Below are positions 24,395 through 31,763 of a stretch of 64,000 nt of DNA, piece by piece (position 1 is the stretch's first letter; the number at the start of each line of letters is the position of its first letter). A program made the position numbers and the translations under genes. The notes under the pieces were generated by a model. That model saw only the letters and a program-made list of their open reading frames with translations. It had not been told where the DNA came from and did no database searches. Source of the stretch: Planosporangium sp963837285 (GTDB lineage: Bacteria > Actinomycetota > Actinomycetes > Mycobacteriales > Micromonosporaceae); the NCBI GenBank assembly GCA_963837285.1, contig CAWIMS010000005.1, positions 1,860,001-1,924,000 on the forward strand, in the 5' to 3' direction.

Positions 24395-24565
24395 TCAGCA
24401 GCAGTAGCAGCTGCAACACAACAGGGGCGGCAGCACGAAGGAGGCACCCACCTCGGGCATGCTGTAGCCAGCGGTCAGAGAGTCTTCCCAGGAATCACCT
24501 TCGACGCCGAGTGGTTCCAGCGTGAGGTCTTCCAGGGCGTCGGCGAACGCCTTGTCAACGGGCAT
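24395..24565 (-). CDS. Thiopeptide precursor peptide
   Basis: This 56-residue peptide is preceded by GAGGAGGGTGCA. The acidic leader begins MPVDKAFADALEDLTLEPL and runs to MPEVGA. The likely core is SFVLPPLLCCSCYCC. Ser1 and Ser11 have the spacing that yields a 29-membered thiopeptide ring, and Cys9-Cys10-Ser11-Cys12 matches the arrangement in GE2270/thiomuracin cores. The core has only these two Ser and no Thr, so both must form the pyridine. Up to five thiazoles could come from Cys9, 10, 12, 14 and 15. Residues 2-8 (FVLPPLL) cannot form azoles, which is unusual. Confidence 0.93.
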   Translation of the reverse strand: MPVDKAFADALEDLTLEPLGVEGDSWEDSLTAGYSMPEVGASFVLPPLLCCSCYCC

Positions 24566-24897
24566 GGTTGCACCCTCCTCAATCAGAGGCGGCGGCCGCG
24601 GAGTGCGGCCGATGACAATTGCCGGAGGGTACTGACGCAATTGACGAGGGGTCAATGGAATCACTTGACCGACGACTCTTGGTGGCGAATGAACACATGC
24701 CGCTCCGGACGTGCGGTTATGTTCAACAAATGGCATGGTCCACAAAGGACTCTGCCCATAAGGTCTGCCCGATAGGGAAAGACGGTCGCAACCATTCGAA
24801 CAAGCTTCGAGCCAGGGACAACACGGCAGGGTTGACGTCAGCGGATCTGGTAGCCCATATTCGGCCGTGCTGGCGATTCGGCATTCCTGGAGTTCCC
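24566..24897. promoter_or_regulatory. Divergent promoter region of the thiopeptide cluster
   Basis: For the rightward operon, TTGACG (24832-24837) and CATATT (24856-24861) are 18 bases apart and give a leader of about 30 bases. For the precursor, TTGACC (minus strand, 24655-24650) has a weak TACCCT about 18 bases further on. A 6-bp inverted repeat, ATTGAC-N5-GTCAAT (24640-24656), overlaps that -35 box and could be an operator. No gene is seen in the stretch. Confidence 0.5.
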
Positions 24898-25860
24898 GTG
24901 AAACCGAGACTGGCCGACGACGTCCATTTCCTGCCCCGCCCCGATGGAGTATTCGTTCTGCTCACCTCGCAGCCGGATCGCGGTTTCGGGATCAGCGGCC
25001 GGCATGCGTACGAGTGGCTGACCCGCATCGCCCCGTTCCTCACCGGTGAACATGACCTGGACGCGCTCCTGGGTGGCGTCGGCGAGCAGCGGCGGGAGCG
25101 CGTCCGGGCGCTGATCGCGAGACTCCATAGTGGAGGCGCCCTTCGCGACGCGTCCGGTGACCTCCCGCACAGCCTGCCCGGGGAGGTCCGCGACCGGTAC
25201 GCCCCGGTGATCGGCTTCATCGGCCGCGGTGCCGACTCGCCGGAGCACCGGTTCCAGCGCTACCGGGAGTGCCACCCGGTCGTCGTCGGCTCCGGGCTGC
25301 TGGTCGCGCCGTTGGTGCAGGCGCTGCTGACGACCGGGGTGACACAGGTACAGGTGATCCGGACCGCCGACCAGCCAATCGACCTGGACCGGATGCGCGA
25401 CTGCCTGGCGCTGGTGGGGCCCGACGCGTGGGAGCGGGTACGGGTCGGGACCGGGGACCCGACCGGCGCGCTGGCCGCCGCCGGCGGCGTCCTCCACGTC
25501 AGCGACGTCCCCGACCCGGACCGCAGGGACCGGCTGGTCGCGTCGGGTGCCGCACGCGGACGGATCTTCGGCTCGGCCACCGTCGACGGTGACGTGGCGC
25601 TGATCGGCCCGGTGGGCGACGCCGCACGCCTGAGCCCCGGCGCCGCGTGCCCGAGCCCCGGCCCGGAAACGGCCGCGTCCCCCACCGGGTCCGTCAGCGA
25701 CCTCCTCGCGGGTCCGGTGCCCGCGCTCGTCGCCAACCACCTCTGCGCGGCGTTCCTCAAGCAGGTCACCGGGCTGCCGAACGACGCGGCGGAGCGGATC
25801 GTCGAGCTCGACCTGGAGACGTTGCGCACCCGCGTACGACCGGTGGTCACGACGCCATGA
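24898..25860 (+). CDS. Short RRE / Ocin-ThiF-like protein
   Basis: This is a 320-residue protein. The first 90 residues form a winged-helix RiPP recognition element (DGVFVLLTSQPDRGFGISGRH, then WLTRIAPFLTGEHDLDALL). A reduced E1/ThiF-like domain follows (HPVVVGSGLLVAPLVQALLTTGV). It should bind the leader peptide and present it to the YcaO enzyme. It is about half the length of TbtF-type proteins and lacks the C-terminal YcaO-like part present in the paralogue at 31760. The GTG at 24898 was chosen because the conserved region begins there. It overlaps the next gene by ATGA. Confidence 0.82.
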   Translation: MKPRLADDVHFLPRPDGVFVLLTSQPDRGFGISGRHAYEWLTRIAPFLTGEHDLDALLGGVGEQRRERVRALIARLHSGGALRDASGDLPHSLPGEVRDRYAPVIGFIGRGADSPEHRFQRYRECHPVVVGSGLLVAPLVQALLTTGVTQVQVIRTADQPIDLDRMRDCLALVGPDAWERVRVGTGDPTGALAAAGGVLHVSDVPDPDRRDRLVASGAARGRIFGSATVDGDVALIGPVGDAARLSPGAACPSPGPETAASPTGSVSDLLAGPVPALVANHLCAAFLKQVTGLPNDAAERIVELDLETLRTRVRPVVTTP

Positions 25861-27437
25861 CCAGCACGGTGGACGGCACGGTGGACGGCACGGCGACCGG
25901 GTACTGGCACGACGCGATCTACGACCCACTCGGCACGCTGCTCGACGGCGTCGAGGACCGCAACGTCAAAGAAGGCGATCCCGGCGAGCCGCTGCGGCAC
26001 AAGACGTACCCTGGCCTGCCCCGCCGGGCGCTGCCACCACCCGCGCTGACCTTGTGCACACCGCCGGCCGGGGCGTGGCTCGGCACCTTCCTCTACTACT
26101 CCTACGGCGTCCATCGCCACGACCCGGAGCCGGGCAGTTGGCCGTACCACCGGCTGGTGCCGTCCGCCCGTTGCTTCTTCCCGACCGAGTTCTACCTCGC
26201 GCTGGCGCCCGGCCGCGACGACGGTGACGAGGGAGTGCACTACTACGACCCGATGCACCACACGCTCGTCCGGCTCCGCGACGGCGACCACCGCGGCGTC
26301 CTTGCCGACGCCACCGGCGCGGACCTGAGCGGCGCCGCCGCCGTGGTGGTGCTGTCCGCGCTGTTCTGGAAGACCGCTTTCCGGTACCGCGACTACGCCT
26401 ACCGGCTGTGCGCCCAGGAGGCGGGCCTGGTCGCCGGCAACGTCCTGCTGGTGGCCGAGGCGCTGGGGATGTCGGCGCACGTCCACTTCCTCTTCCGGGA
26501 CCGGTCGGTGCACCGGCTGCTGGGCCTGCGGGAACCGGCCGAGAACGCCTTCGCCGTCGTCGCCCTGTACCCGTGTGACGCGAGCGGGCGCGGCCGGCCG
26601 CTGCGGCCCGCGCCGGCAGGTGCCGGCGACGCCGCCGAGGCCCTGCCGGACCTGCGCACCGTCCACGGTGAACCGTCCGGGTACGACGCCGATGCGGTGC
26701 CGGTGTTGACCCGCGTCAGCCGGGCCGCCCTCATGCCGACGGCCGCCTCGCCGGTCGGCGGCGTGGGGATCCGGCCCGCGCGACCGCCCGCGACGACCCC
26801 GGTCCTGACGGCACCGGTCGACCCGCCCGCCGGCACGGACGCCGACCTGGCTGGCGCGCTGCGGGCCCGCGACTCCGGCCCCGGCTACCTGGCCTTCCGG
26901 CCGGCCGACGTGCCGGCGGAAGCCGTGTGGCGCATCGTCCGCGACGTGACCCGCCCGTACCCGTGCGATGTCGCCGCACCCTCCGGCGAGCCCGTGACCG
27001 ACTGCCACCTGGTGGTCCGGTCGGCCACCGGCATCGCGGCGGGCGTCTACCGGGTGACGTCCGGGGTTGCCCTGGAGGCCCACCGCATCGGGCCGGTCGA
27101 CGAGGTACTGCACGACATCGCCCTGGCCGACTTCACGATGTCCACGGTGGACTTCGCCGGTGCCCCGCTGACCGCGTTCGTGTCCGTACCTCGCCGTGCC
27201 GCGGACGTTCTCGGAGCGCGTGGCTTCCGGATCCTCAGCCAGGCCGCCGGCATCGCCGCTCAGCGGATCTGTGTGGCGAGCGCGTACAGCGGGCTGGTGG
27301 CGCGGGTCCACAACGGATACTCCGCGGTGGCGGCGGAGCGGTGGCTCGGGCTGGCAGACGGCGACACGGTGCTGTTCCAGATCGCGATCGGCGCCGCGCG
27401 TCCCGCTCCGGCGCTCAAGCTCCCGGTGGTGTTCTGA
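25857..27437 (+). CDS. SagB-type azoline dehydrogenase 1
   Basis: This 526-residue FMN-dependent dehydrogenase has two nitroreductase-like halves, about residues 60-230 and 320-526. Family traits are YYSYGVHRHD, SALFWKTAFRYRDYAYRLCAQEAG and the late ILSQAAGIAAQRICVASA. It oxidises thiazolines to thiazoles. It starts inside the RRE gene stop (ATGA), and the LanB gene begins one base after its stop. The cluster holds a second SagB protein at 30078, so the two may divide the core cysteines between them. Confidence 0.88.
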   Translation: MTSTVDGTVDGTATGYWHDAIYDPLGTLLDGVEDRNVKEGDPGEPLRHKTYPGLPRRALPPPALTLCTPPAGAWLGTFLYYSYGVHRHDPEPGSWPYHRLVPSARCFFPTEFYLALAPGRDDGDEGVHYYDPMHHTLVRLRDGDHRGVLADATGADLSGAAAVVVLSALFWKTAFRYRDYAYRLCAQEAGLVAGNVLLVAEALGMSAHVHFLFRDRSVHRLLGLREPAENAFAVVALYPCDASGRGRPLRPAPAGAGDAAEALPDLRTVHGEPSGYDADAVPVLTRVSRAALMPTAASPVGGVGIRPARPPATTPVLTAPVDPPAGTDADLAGALRARDSGPGYLAFRPADVPAEAVWRIVRDVTRPYPCDVAAPSGEPVTDCHLVVRSATGIAAGVYRVTSGVALEAHRIGPVDEVLHDIALADFTMSTVDFAGAPLTAFVSVPRRAADVLGARGFRILSQAAGIAAQRICVASAYSGLVARVHNGYSAVAAERWLGLADGDTVLFQIAIGAARPAPALKLPVVF

Positions 27438-27438
27438 G

Positions 27439-30078
27439 ATGGCCGGGGCCGGCGAGATCGGGGTGCGGATCGCCGGCCTGCCCGCCGCCGCGGTCGAGGG
27501 GCTGCGGTGCCCGGACGCGGCCGGCTGCGTCGGGGAGATCCTCGCCCTGGAGGACCGGCTCGACGCCGAGGCGCGGGCCATCTGTGCGGCCCTGTACGAA
27601 CTGATCGGCGACGATCGGGGGCCCGGCGGCAAGCCCCGGCTCGTCGGCCTCCGGCGGGCGATCCACGCCGGCCGGCGTCCCACGGCGCACCTGGTCCACG
27701 AGGACGTGCAGCGGGCTCTCGCGCCGGAACTCGCGGACCTGATCCGGTGCTGGGCGGGCCGGCTGGACCGGCGCGACGCGCTGTACCGGCAGTTGCCCGA
27801 CCTGCTGCGCGCCGACGTCGACGCGGCCGCGGCCGCGCTCCGCGCGACGGTGGCGGGCCCGACCATGCAACTGGGGCTGGTGTACTCGCACCCCGCCATG
27901 TTCCGCGACGCCCGCCACTGGGTCGCGCGGTCCGGCGGTCGCCCGGCCGACAAGGTGGCCGTCCGGCTGGCCCGGTACGTGTCCCGCGCAGCCGCCAAGA
28001 CCAGTCCCCTGACCACGTTCACTGCCAGCGGCCTCGGCGAGTGGCGGGACGGCGGTCCCCCGCTCGCGCTGTGCGACCGGTCCCCGCGCAGCGCCGTCGA
28101 ACTCGATCTCACCGCCCTGCACCGGATGATTGTCGGGCTGGCCACCCGGCCCGCCACCGCCGGGCAGATGCTGGTCCGGGTCAACCCGACCGCGACCGTC
28201 GACGGCGACCAGGTGCGGTTCGTCGCGCCCGGTGGTTCGGGCACCGCACGCGCGGTGCGGCTCACGCCGGCCGTCGACGCGCTGTTGCTCCGCGTGCCGC
28301 CCGGGACGACCCGTGCGCAACTGCGCGACCGGCTCGCCACGGCCGTCGCCGACCCGGCGCACGCCGCCCGCGCCGACGAGTTCGTCGACCGGCTGCTGCG
28401 CGCCGGACTGCTCGAACTGCATCTGCCCATCGCCGACCAGGCGCTGCATCCCCGAGCGGTCCTGGCCTGGTTGGACGGGCCGGCCCGGGACCTGTCCGGG
28501 GATCCGGAGGTCGCCCGGTTGCGCACCGTCCTGGGCCAGATCGCCGACCTGCTCGACGCGTACGCGGCGTCGGCCGACGCCACGCGGCGGCTCGCGTACC
28601 GGGAACGGATCGACGGCGCCGCCCGGGATCTCGCGGGGCGGGATGACCCGCCCGCCTTCTACGAGAACGCCGTGCTGCCCGGTACCTGCCTGACCGCCGA
28701 CACCGGCCGGTGGGCGACCACAATGGACGACCTGGCCGCCGTGACGGAGTTCGGCCGGCTGTACGACCCCGGTCTGCCGGCGCGGCTGATGCTGCCCACG
28801 TACGTCGCCGAACGGTACGGCCCCGGCGCCGCGATCCCGTTCCTGTGCTTCTACGCCGCCTGGGAGGCGGAACTGCGCGACCGACCGCGCCCGGCGGACC
28901 GGCTGGTGGCGGCGGCCGACCTCGATCCGGCGCAGTTGTGGACCCGGTCCGGCCAGGCCGGCACGGTGGCACAGGATCTGACGACAAGCTCGATTCCCGA
29001 CCTCGCCCGGTTGGGCCGGCTACGGCAGGCGGCCTCGGCACTCCTGGGCCGGGCACCGGTCGGCGCTGACGCGGCCGTCACGATCGCGCCCGGCGAACTG
29101 CGGCGAGCGGCCGCCGGCTGTCCCGGCGGCCCATCCCAGGCGGGGCAGCCGCTGTCGTGTTACGTGCAGCCCTACATCGCCGGTGGCCACACCCGGCTCG
29201 TCTTCAATTCGGCCCGGTTCGGCCTCGGCACCGGCCGTACCCGCATCCGGCACCTGGTCCGCACGGCGCACGGACCCGATGCGGTAGCGGACCCGTCCCA
29301 GCCACTGCCGGCACCCCACGACGGGCCGCTGTACGTGGAGGTCGAGTCGGCGTTCGGCTCCTCGCTCAACCAACGTGACCCGGCTGTCGACCTCGTCCTC
29401 GCGTACCCGGGCACGGTCAGCGCCCGGCCCGAGCGGTGCCGGGTGCCGCTCGGCGAGCTGCGGGTCGTCCACGATCCGTCGGCGGGACGGGTCCGTCTGG
29501 AGTGGACCCGTGCCGGCCGGGAGGTGCAGCCGGTCCACCTCGGACTGCTGGCCGTGCCGATGCTGCCACCGGCGGTGCGTTTCCTGGTCGGCGCGTTCAG
29601 TGCGGCGTCGTACCTGTTCACACCGTCGCTGCTGGCGTGGAGCGAGGTCGCCGGAGCCACCCCGTTGGACATCCGTTCCTGGCCGCGCCTGCAGGCCGGC
29701 GGCGTGACCCTGCGCCGAGCCGGCTGGTGGGTGCCCTCGGCGCTGGTACCCCGGCGCGCTGCCGGCCAGTCGGACGCGGCCTACCTGCTGGACCTCGCAC
29801 GCTGGCGGCGCCGGGTGGGGCTGCCGGAACGGTGCTTCGTCCGCGCCGCGGCGAGCGGCTGGCGAGCCGACGCCGCTCTGCTGGGCAAGGAGCGCAAGCC
29901 GATGTACGTCGACTTCGGCAGCTGGCACCTCGTCCGGGTGTTCGAACGGATGGCCGGCCCCGCCGACGTCGATATCACCGTCGAGGAGGCCCTGCCGGAC
30001 CTCGCCGACCTGCCCCGCACCGAGTCGGGAGAGCGGCGCGTGGTGGAACTCGTCGTCGAGCTGCCCGGGTATCCATAG
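27439..30078 (+). CDS. Split LanB dehydratase, glutamylation domain (TbtB-like)
   Basis: This 879-residue lantibiotic dehydratase N-terminal protein has the family regions ARYVSRAAAKTSPLTTFTASGLG, TYVAERYGPGAAIPFLCFY and HTRLVFNSARFGLGTGRTR. It lacks the SpaB_C elimination domain, which is supplied by the gene at 23359, as is normal in thiopeptide clusters. It uses glutamyl-tRNA to glutamylate the core serines (Ser1 and Ser11 here). The next gene starts within its TAG stop (TAGTG). Confidence 0.93.
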   Translation: MAGAGEIGVRIAGLPAAAVEGLRCPDAAGCVGEILALEDRLDAEARAICAALYELIGDDRGPGGKPRLVGLRRAIHAGRRPTAHLVHEDVQRALAPELADLIRCWAGRLDRRDALYRQLPDLLRADVDAAAAALRATVAGPTMQLGLVYSHPAMFRDARHWVARSGGRPADKVAVRLARYVSRAAAKTSPLTTFTASGLGEWRDGGPPLALCDRSPRSAVELDLTALHRMIVGLATRPATAGQMLVRVNPTATVDGDQVRFVAPGGSGTARAVRLTPAVDALLLRVPPGTTRAQLRDRLATAVADPAHAARADEFVDRLLRAGLLELHLPIADQALHPRAVLAWLDGPARDLSGDPEVARLRTVLGQIADLLDAYAASADATRRLAYRERIDGAARDLAGRDDPPAFYENAVLPGTCLTADTGRWATTMDDLAAVTEFGRLYDPGLPARLMLPTYVAERYGPGAAIPFLCFYAAWEAELRDRPRPADRLVAAADLDPAQLWTRSGQAGTVAQDLTTSSIPDLARLGRLRQAASALLGRAPVGADAAVTIAPGELRRAAAGCPGGPSQAGQPLSCYVQPYIAGGHTRLVFNSARFGLGTGRTRIRHLVRTAHGPDAVADPSQPLPAPHDGPLYVEVESAFGSSLNQRDPAVDLVLAYPGTVSARPERCRVPLGELRVVHDPSAGRVRLEWTRAGREVQPVHLGLLAVPMLPPAVRFLVGAFSAASYLFTPSLLAWSEVAGATPLDIRSWPRLQAGGVTLRRAGWWVPSALVPRRAAGQSDAAYLLDLARWRRRVGLPERCFVRAAASGWRADAALLGKERKPMYVDFGSWHLVRVFERMAGPADVDITVEEALPDLADLPRTESGERRVVELVVELPGYP

Positions 30079-31763
30079 TGGACGGCTTGAGCGCGGCCCG
30101 CCGGTACCTGCGCGACTGCGGCCACGCCGAAGTCAGCGGCGCCGTCGACGAGGCGACCGTGCCGCCGCCGTTCCCGACGCTGCGCGGGGCGCCGCGGATA
30201 CCGTTGCCGTACCCGATCGGCCAGGGCATCGCCGTCGACGCGGCGGGCAGCCCGGTATCGTTGTCCCGCGCGGTCCTGGGCGACCTCGCCGGGTACCTTC
30301 TCGGGCTGACCCGCATCCACTGGCTGCCCGACGCCGAGCTGGAGACGCTGAGCCGCACGGGCCTGCTGTCCGCGGACGCGGACAGCTCGGTGGTGCCCGG
30401 GCGGCCGACCCCGTCCGGGGGCCGCCGCTACCCGTCCGAGCTCTACCTGGCCAGCCGGGTGCTGCCGGGCCTGCCCGCCGGGCTGTACCGCTACGCGCCG
30501 GCCCGGCACGCGCTGGAACGGTTGCGGGCCACCGACACCCGTGCCGACGTGCTCGGGTCGCTGTCCACGCCGCCGCACGGCACACCGGACGTGATCCTGT
30601 TCCTCACCAGCGTGTTCTGGCGCACCGCGGTCAGGTACGGCGAGTACGCCTACCGCCTGCAGGCCCTCGACGCCGGTGCGCTGGCCGGGCATGCCCTCGC
30701 CCTCGGAGACGCCGCCGGACTGCACGCGACGATCCACCTCGACTTCGCCGACGGGCCGGTCCACGGTCTCCTCCGGGTCGATGCGGCGCGGGAGAACTGC
30801 CAGGTGATCGTCACGATGACGGCCGAAGCGGGACCGGCGGACGGTCCGCCGCCAGCGGGCACCAGCCCGGAGCCTGCGCCTCCGATCGCGCTTCCCGGCC
30901 CGGCGCGGGACGTGCTGCCGCTGTCCGCCGCGCTGCACGCCGCTTCCGCGCGCGATGCCTCTCTGCGCGATGCCTCTCTGCGCGATGCCTCTCTGCGCAC
31001 CGCCTCCCCGCACGCCGCCTCCCCGCACGCCGCCTCCCCGCACGCCGCCTCCGTGCGCGACGCGCCTACGGGCGCCGGCAACGGCGTTGAGGCGTGTGCC
31101 GGGCAGAACGCGTCAGGCGGAGTCCGGCTCGCCGGCCGGCCGGTGCGCGCCGCCGCCGGGATACCGCACCGCTATTCGGCGACGCCGGGATTCCGCCCGG
31201 ACCCGATCCGTGCCGACGACCTCGCCGCCATCCTCGCCACCGCGTGCGCCGGTTACGCCGGTGACCTCCCGGACACCACCGGGTACGCCACCCAGGTCCC
31301 GCTGTACGTCATCGCCAACCGCGTGACGGGCCTGACCGCCGGTGCGTACCGGTACGACCCGGTGTCCGGGCGGCTCGCGGCGGTGCGGACCGGCGATCTG
31401 CTCCCCGTACTCGCGCCCGGCCTGACCGTGTCGTACCCGGCCGTGTCCGAGGCCGGTGCCGTCGTCGTCGCGGTCGGCGACTACGAGCGCGGCTTCCCGC
31501 GGCGCGGGGACCGCTGGTACCGGATGCACACCATCGGGTGCGGCCTGGTCGCCGAACGCGTCTGCCTGGCGGCGGCGGCCCTGCGGCTCGGATCGCACCT
31601 GCGGTGCGACTTCGATCCGGCGGTCGTCGGTCACGTGCTCGGACTCGACCCGCGGGCGCAGACACCGGTCGCGATGGTCCTTGCCGGGCCGCCACGGCTG
31701 CCGCTGCCGCTGCACGTCCCGTTGACGCTGGGTGCCGTATCCACAAGGGAGGCAGGACGATGA
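30078..31763 (+). CDS. SagB-type azoline dehydrogenase 2 with tandem-repeat linker
   Basis: This is a second two-domain SagB-like FMN oxidoreductase, 561 residues. The N-terminal half has PSGGRRYPSELYLASRVLPGLPAGLYRY and FLTSVFWRTAVRYGEYAYRLQALDAG. The C-terminal half has ATQVPLYVIANRVTGLTAGAYRY and MHTIGCGLVAERVCLAAA. The two are joined by a low-complexity linker built of seven 5-residue repeats (DASLR and HAASP types) at 30950-31054. Start GTG overlaps the LanB stop by one base; the stop overlaps the next start (ATGA). It is probably a second thiazoline oxidase with different site preference, or a structural partner. Confidence 0.85.
   Translation: MDGLSAARRYLRDCGHAEVSGAVDEATVPPPFPTLRGAPRIPLPYPIGQGIAVDAAGSPVSLSRAVLGDLAGYLLGLTRIHWLPDAELETLSRTGLLSADADSSVVPGRPTPSGGRRYPSELYLASRVLPGLPAGLYRYAPARHALERLRATDTRADVLGSLSTPPHGTPDVILFLTSVFWRTAVRYGEYAYRLQALDAGALAGHALALGDAAGLHATIHLDFADGPVHGLLRVDAARENCQVIVTMTAEAGPADGPPPAGTSPEPAPPIALPGPARDVLPLSAALHAASARDASLRDASLRDASLRTASPHAASPHAASPHAASVRDAPTGAGNGVEACAGQNASGGVRLAGRPVRAAAGIPHRYSATPGFRPDPIRADDLAAILATACAGYAGDLPDTTGYATQVPLYVIANRVTGLTAGAYRYDPVSGRLAAVRTGDLLPVLAPGLTVSYPAVSEAGAVVVAVGDYERGFPRRGDRWYRMHTIGCGLVAERVCLAAAALRLGSHLRCDFDPAVVGHVLGLDPRAQTPVAMVLAGPPRLPLPLHVPLTLGAVSTREAGR
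30950..31054 (+). repeat. Seven-fold 15-bp tandem repeat in a SagB gene
   Basis: Seven in-frame 15-base units run without interruption: three of the type GCGCGATGCCTCTCT, one intermediate, and three of the type GCACGCCGCCTCCCC. They encode a flexible Ala/Ser-rich linker between the two nitroreductase-like halves. Copy number may vary between strains. Confidence 0.85.

Noticed and set aside
24395..24565. Reading the precursor as a lanthipeptide
   Set aside because: There is no LanC or class II LanM; the dehydratase is split and a pyridine synthase and YcaO are present, which fits a thiopeptide.
25260..28583. 1107-codon minus-strand frame across the thiopeptide operon
   Set aside because: Low-complexity Arg/Ala/Gly-rich translation without family character; it lies opposite well-supported SagB and LanB genes and reflects GC codon bias.
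30950..31054. CRISPR-like array
   Set aside because: Units are contiguous 15-mers without spacers and stay in frame inside a coding region.
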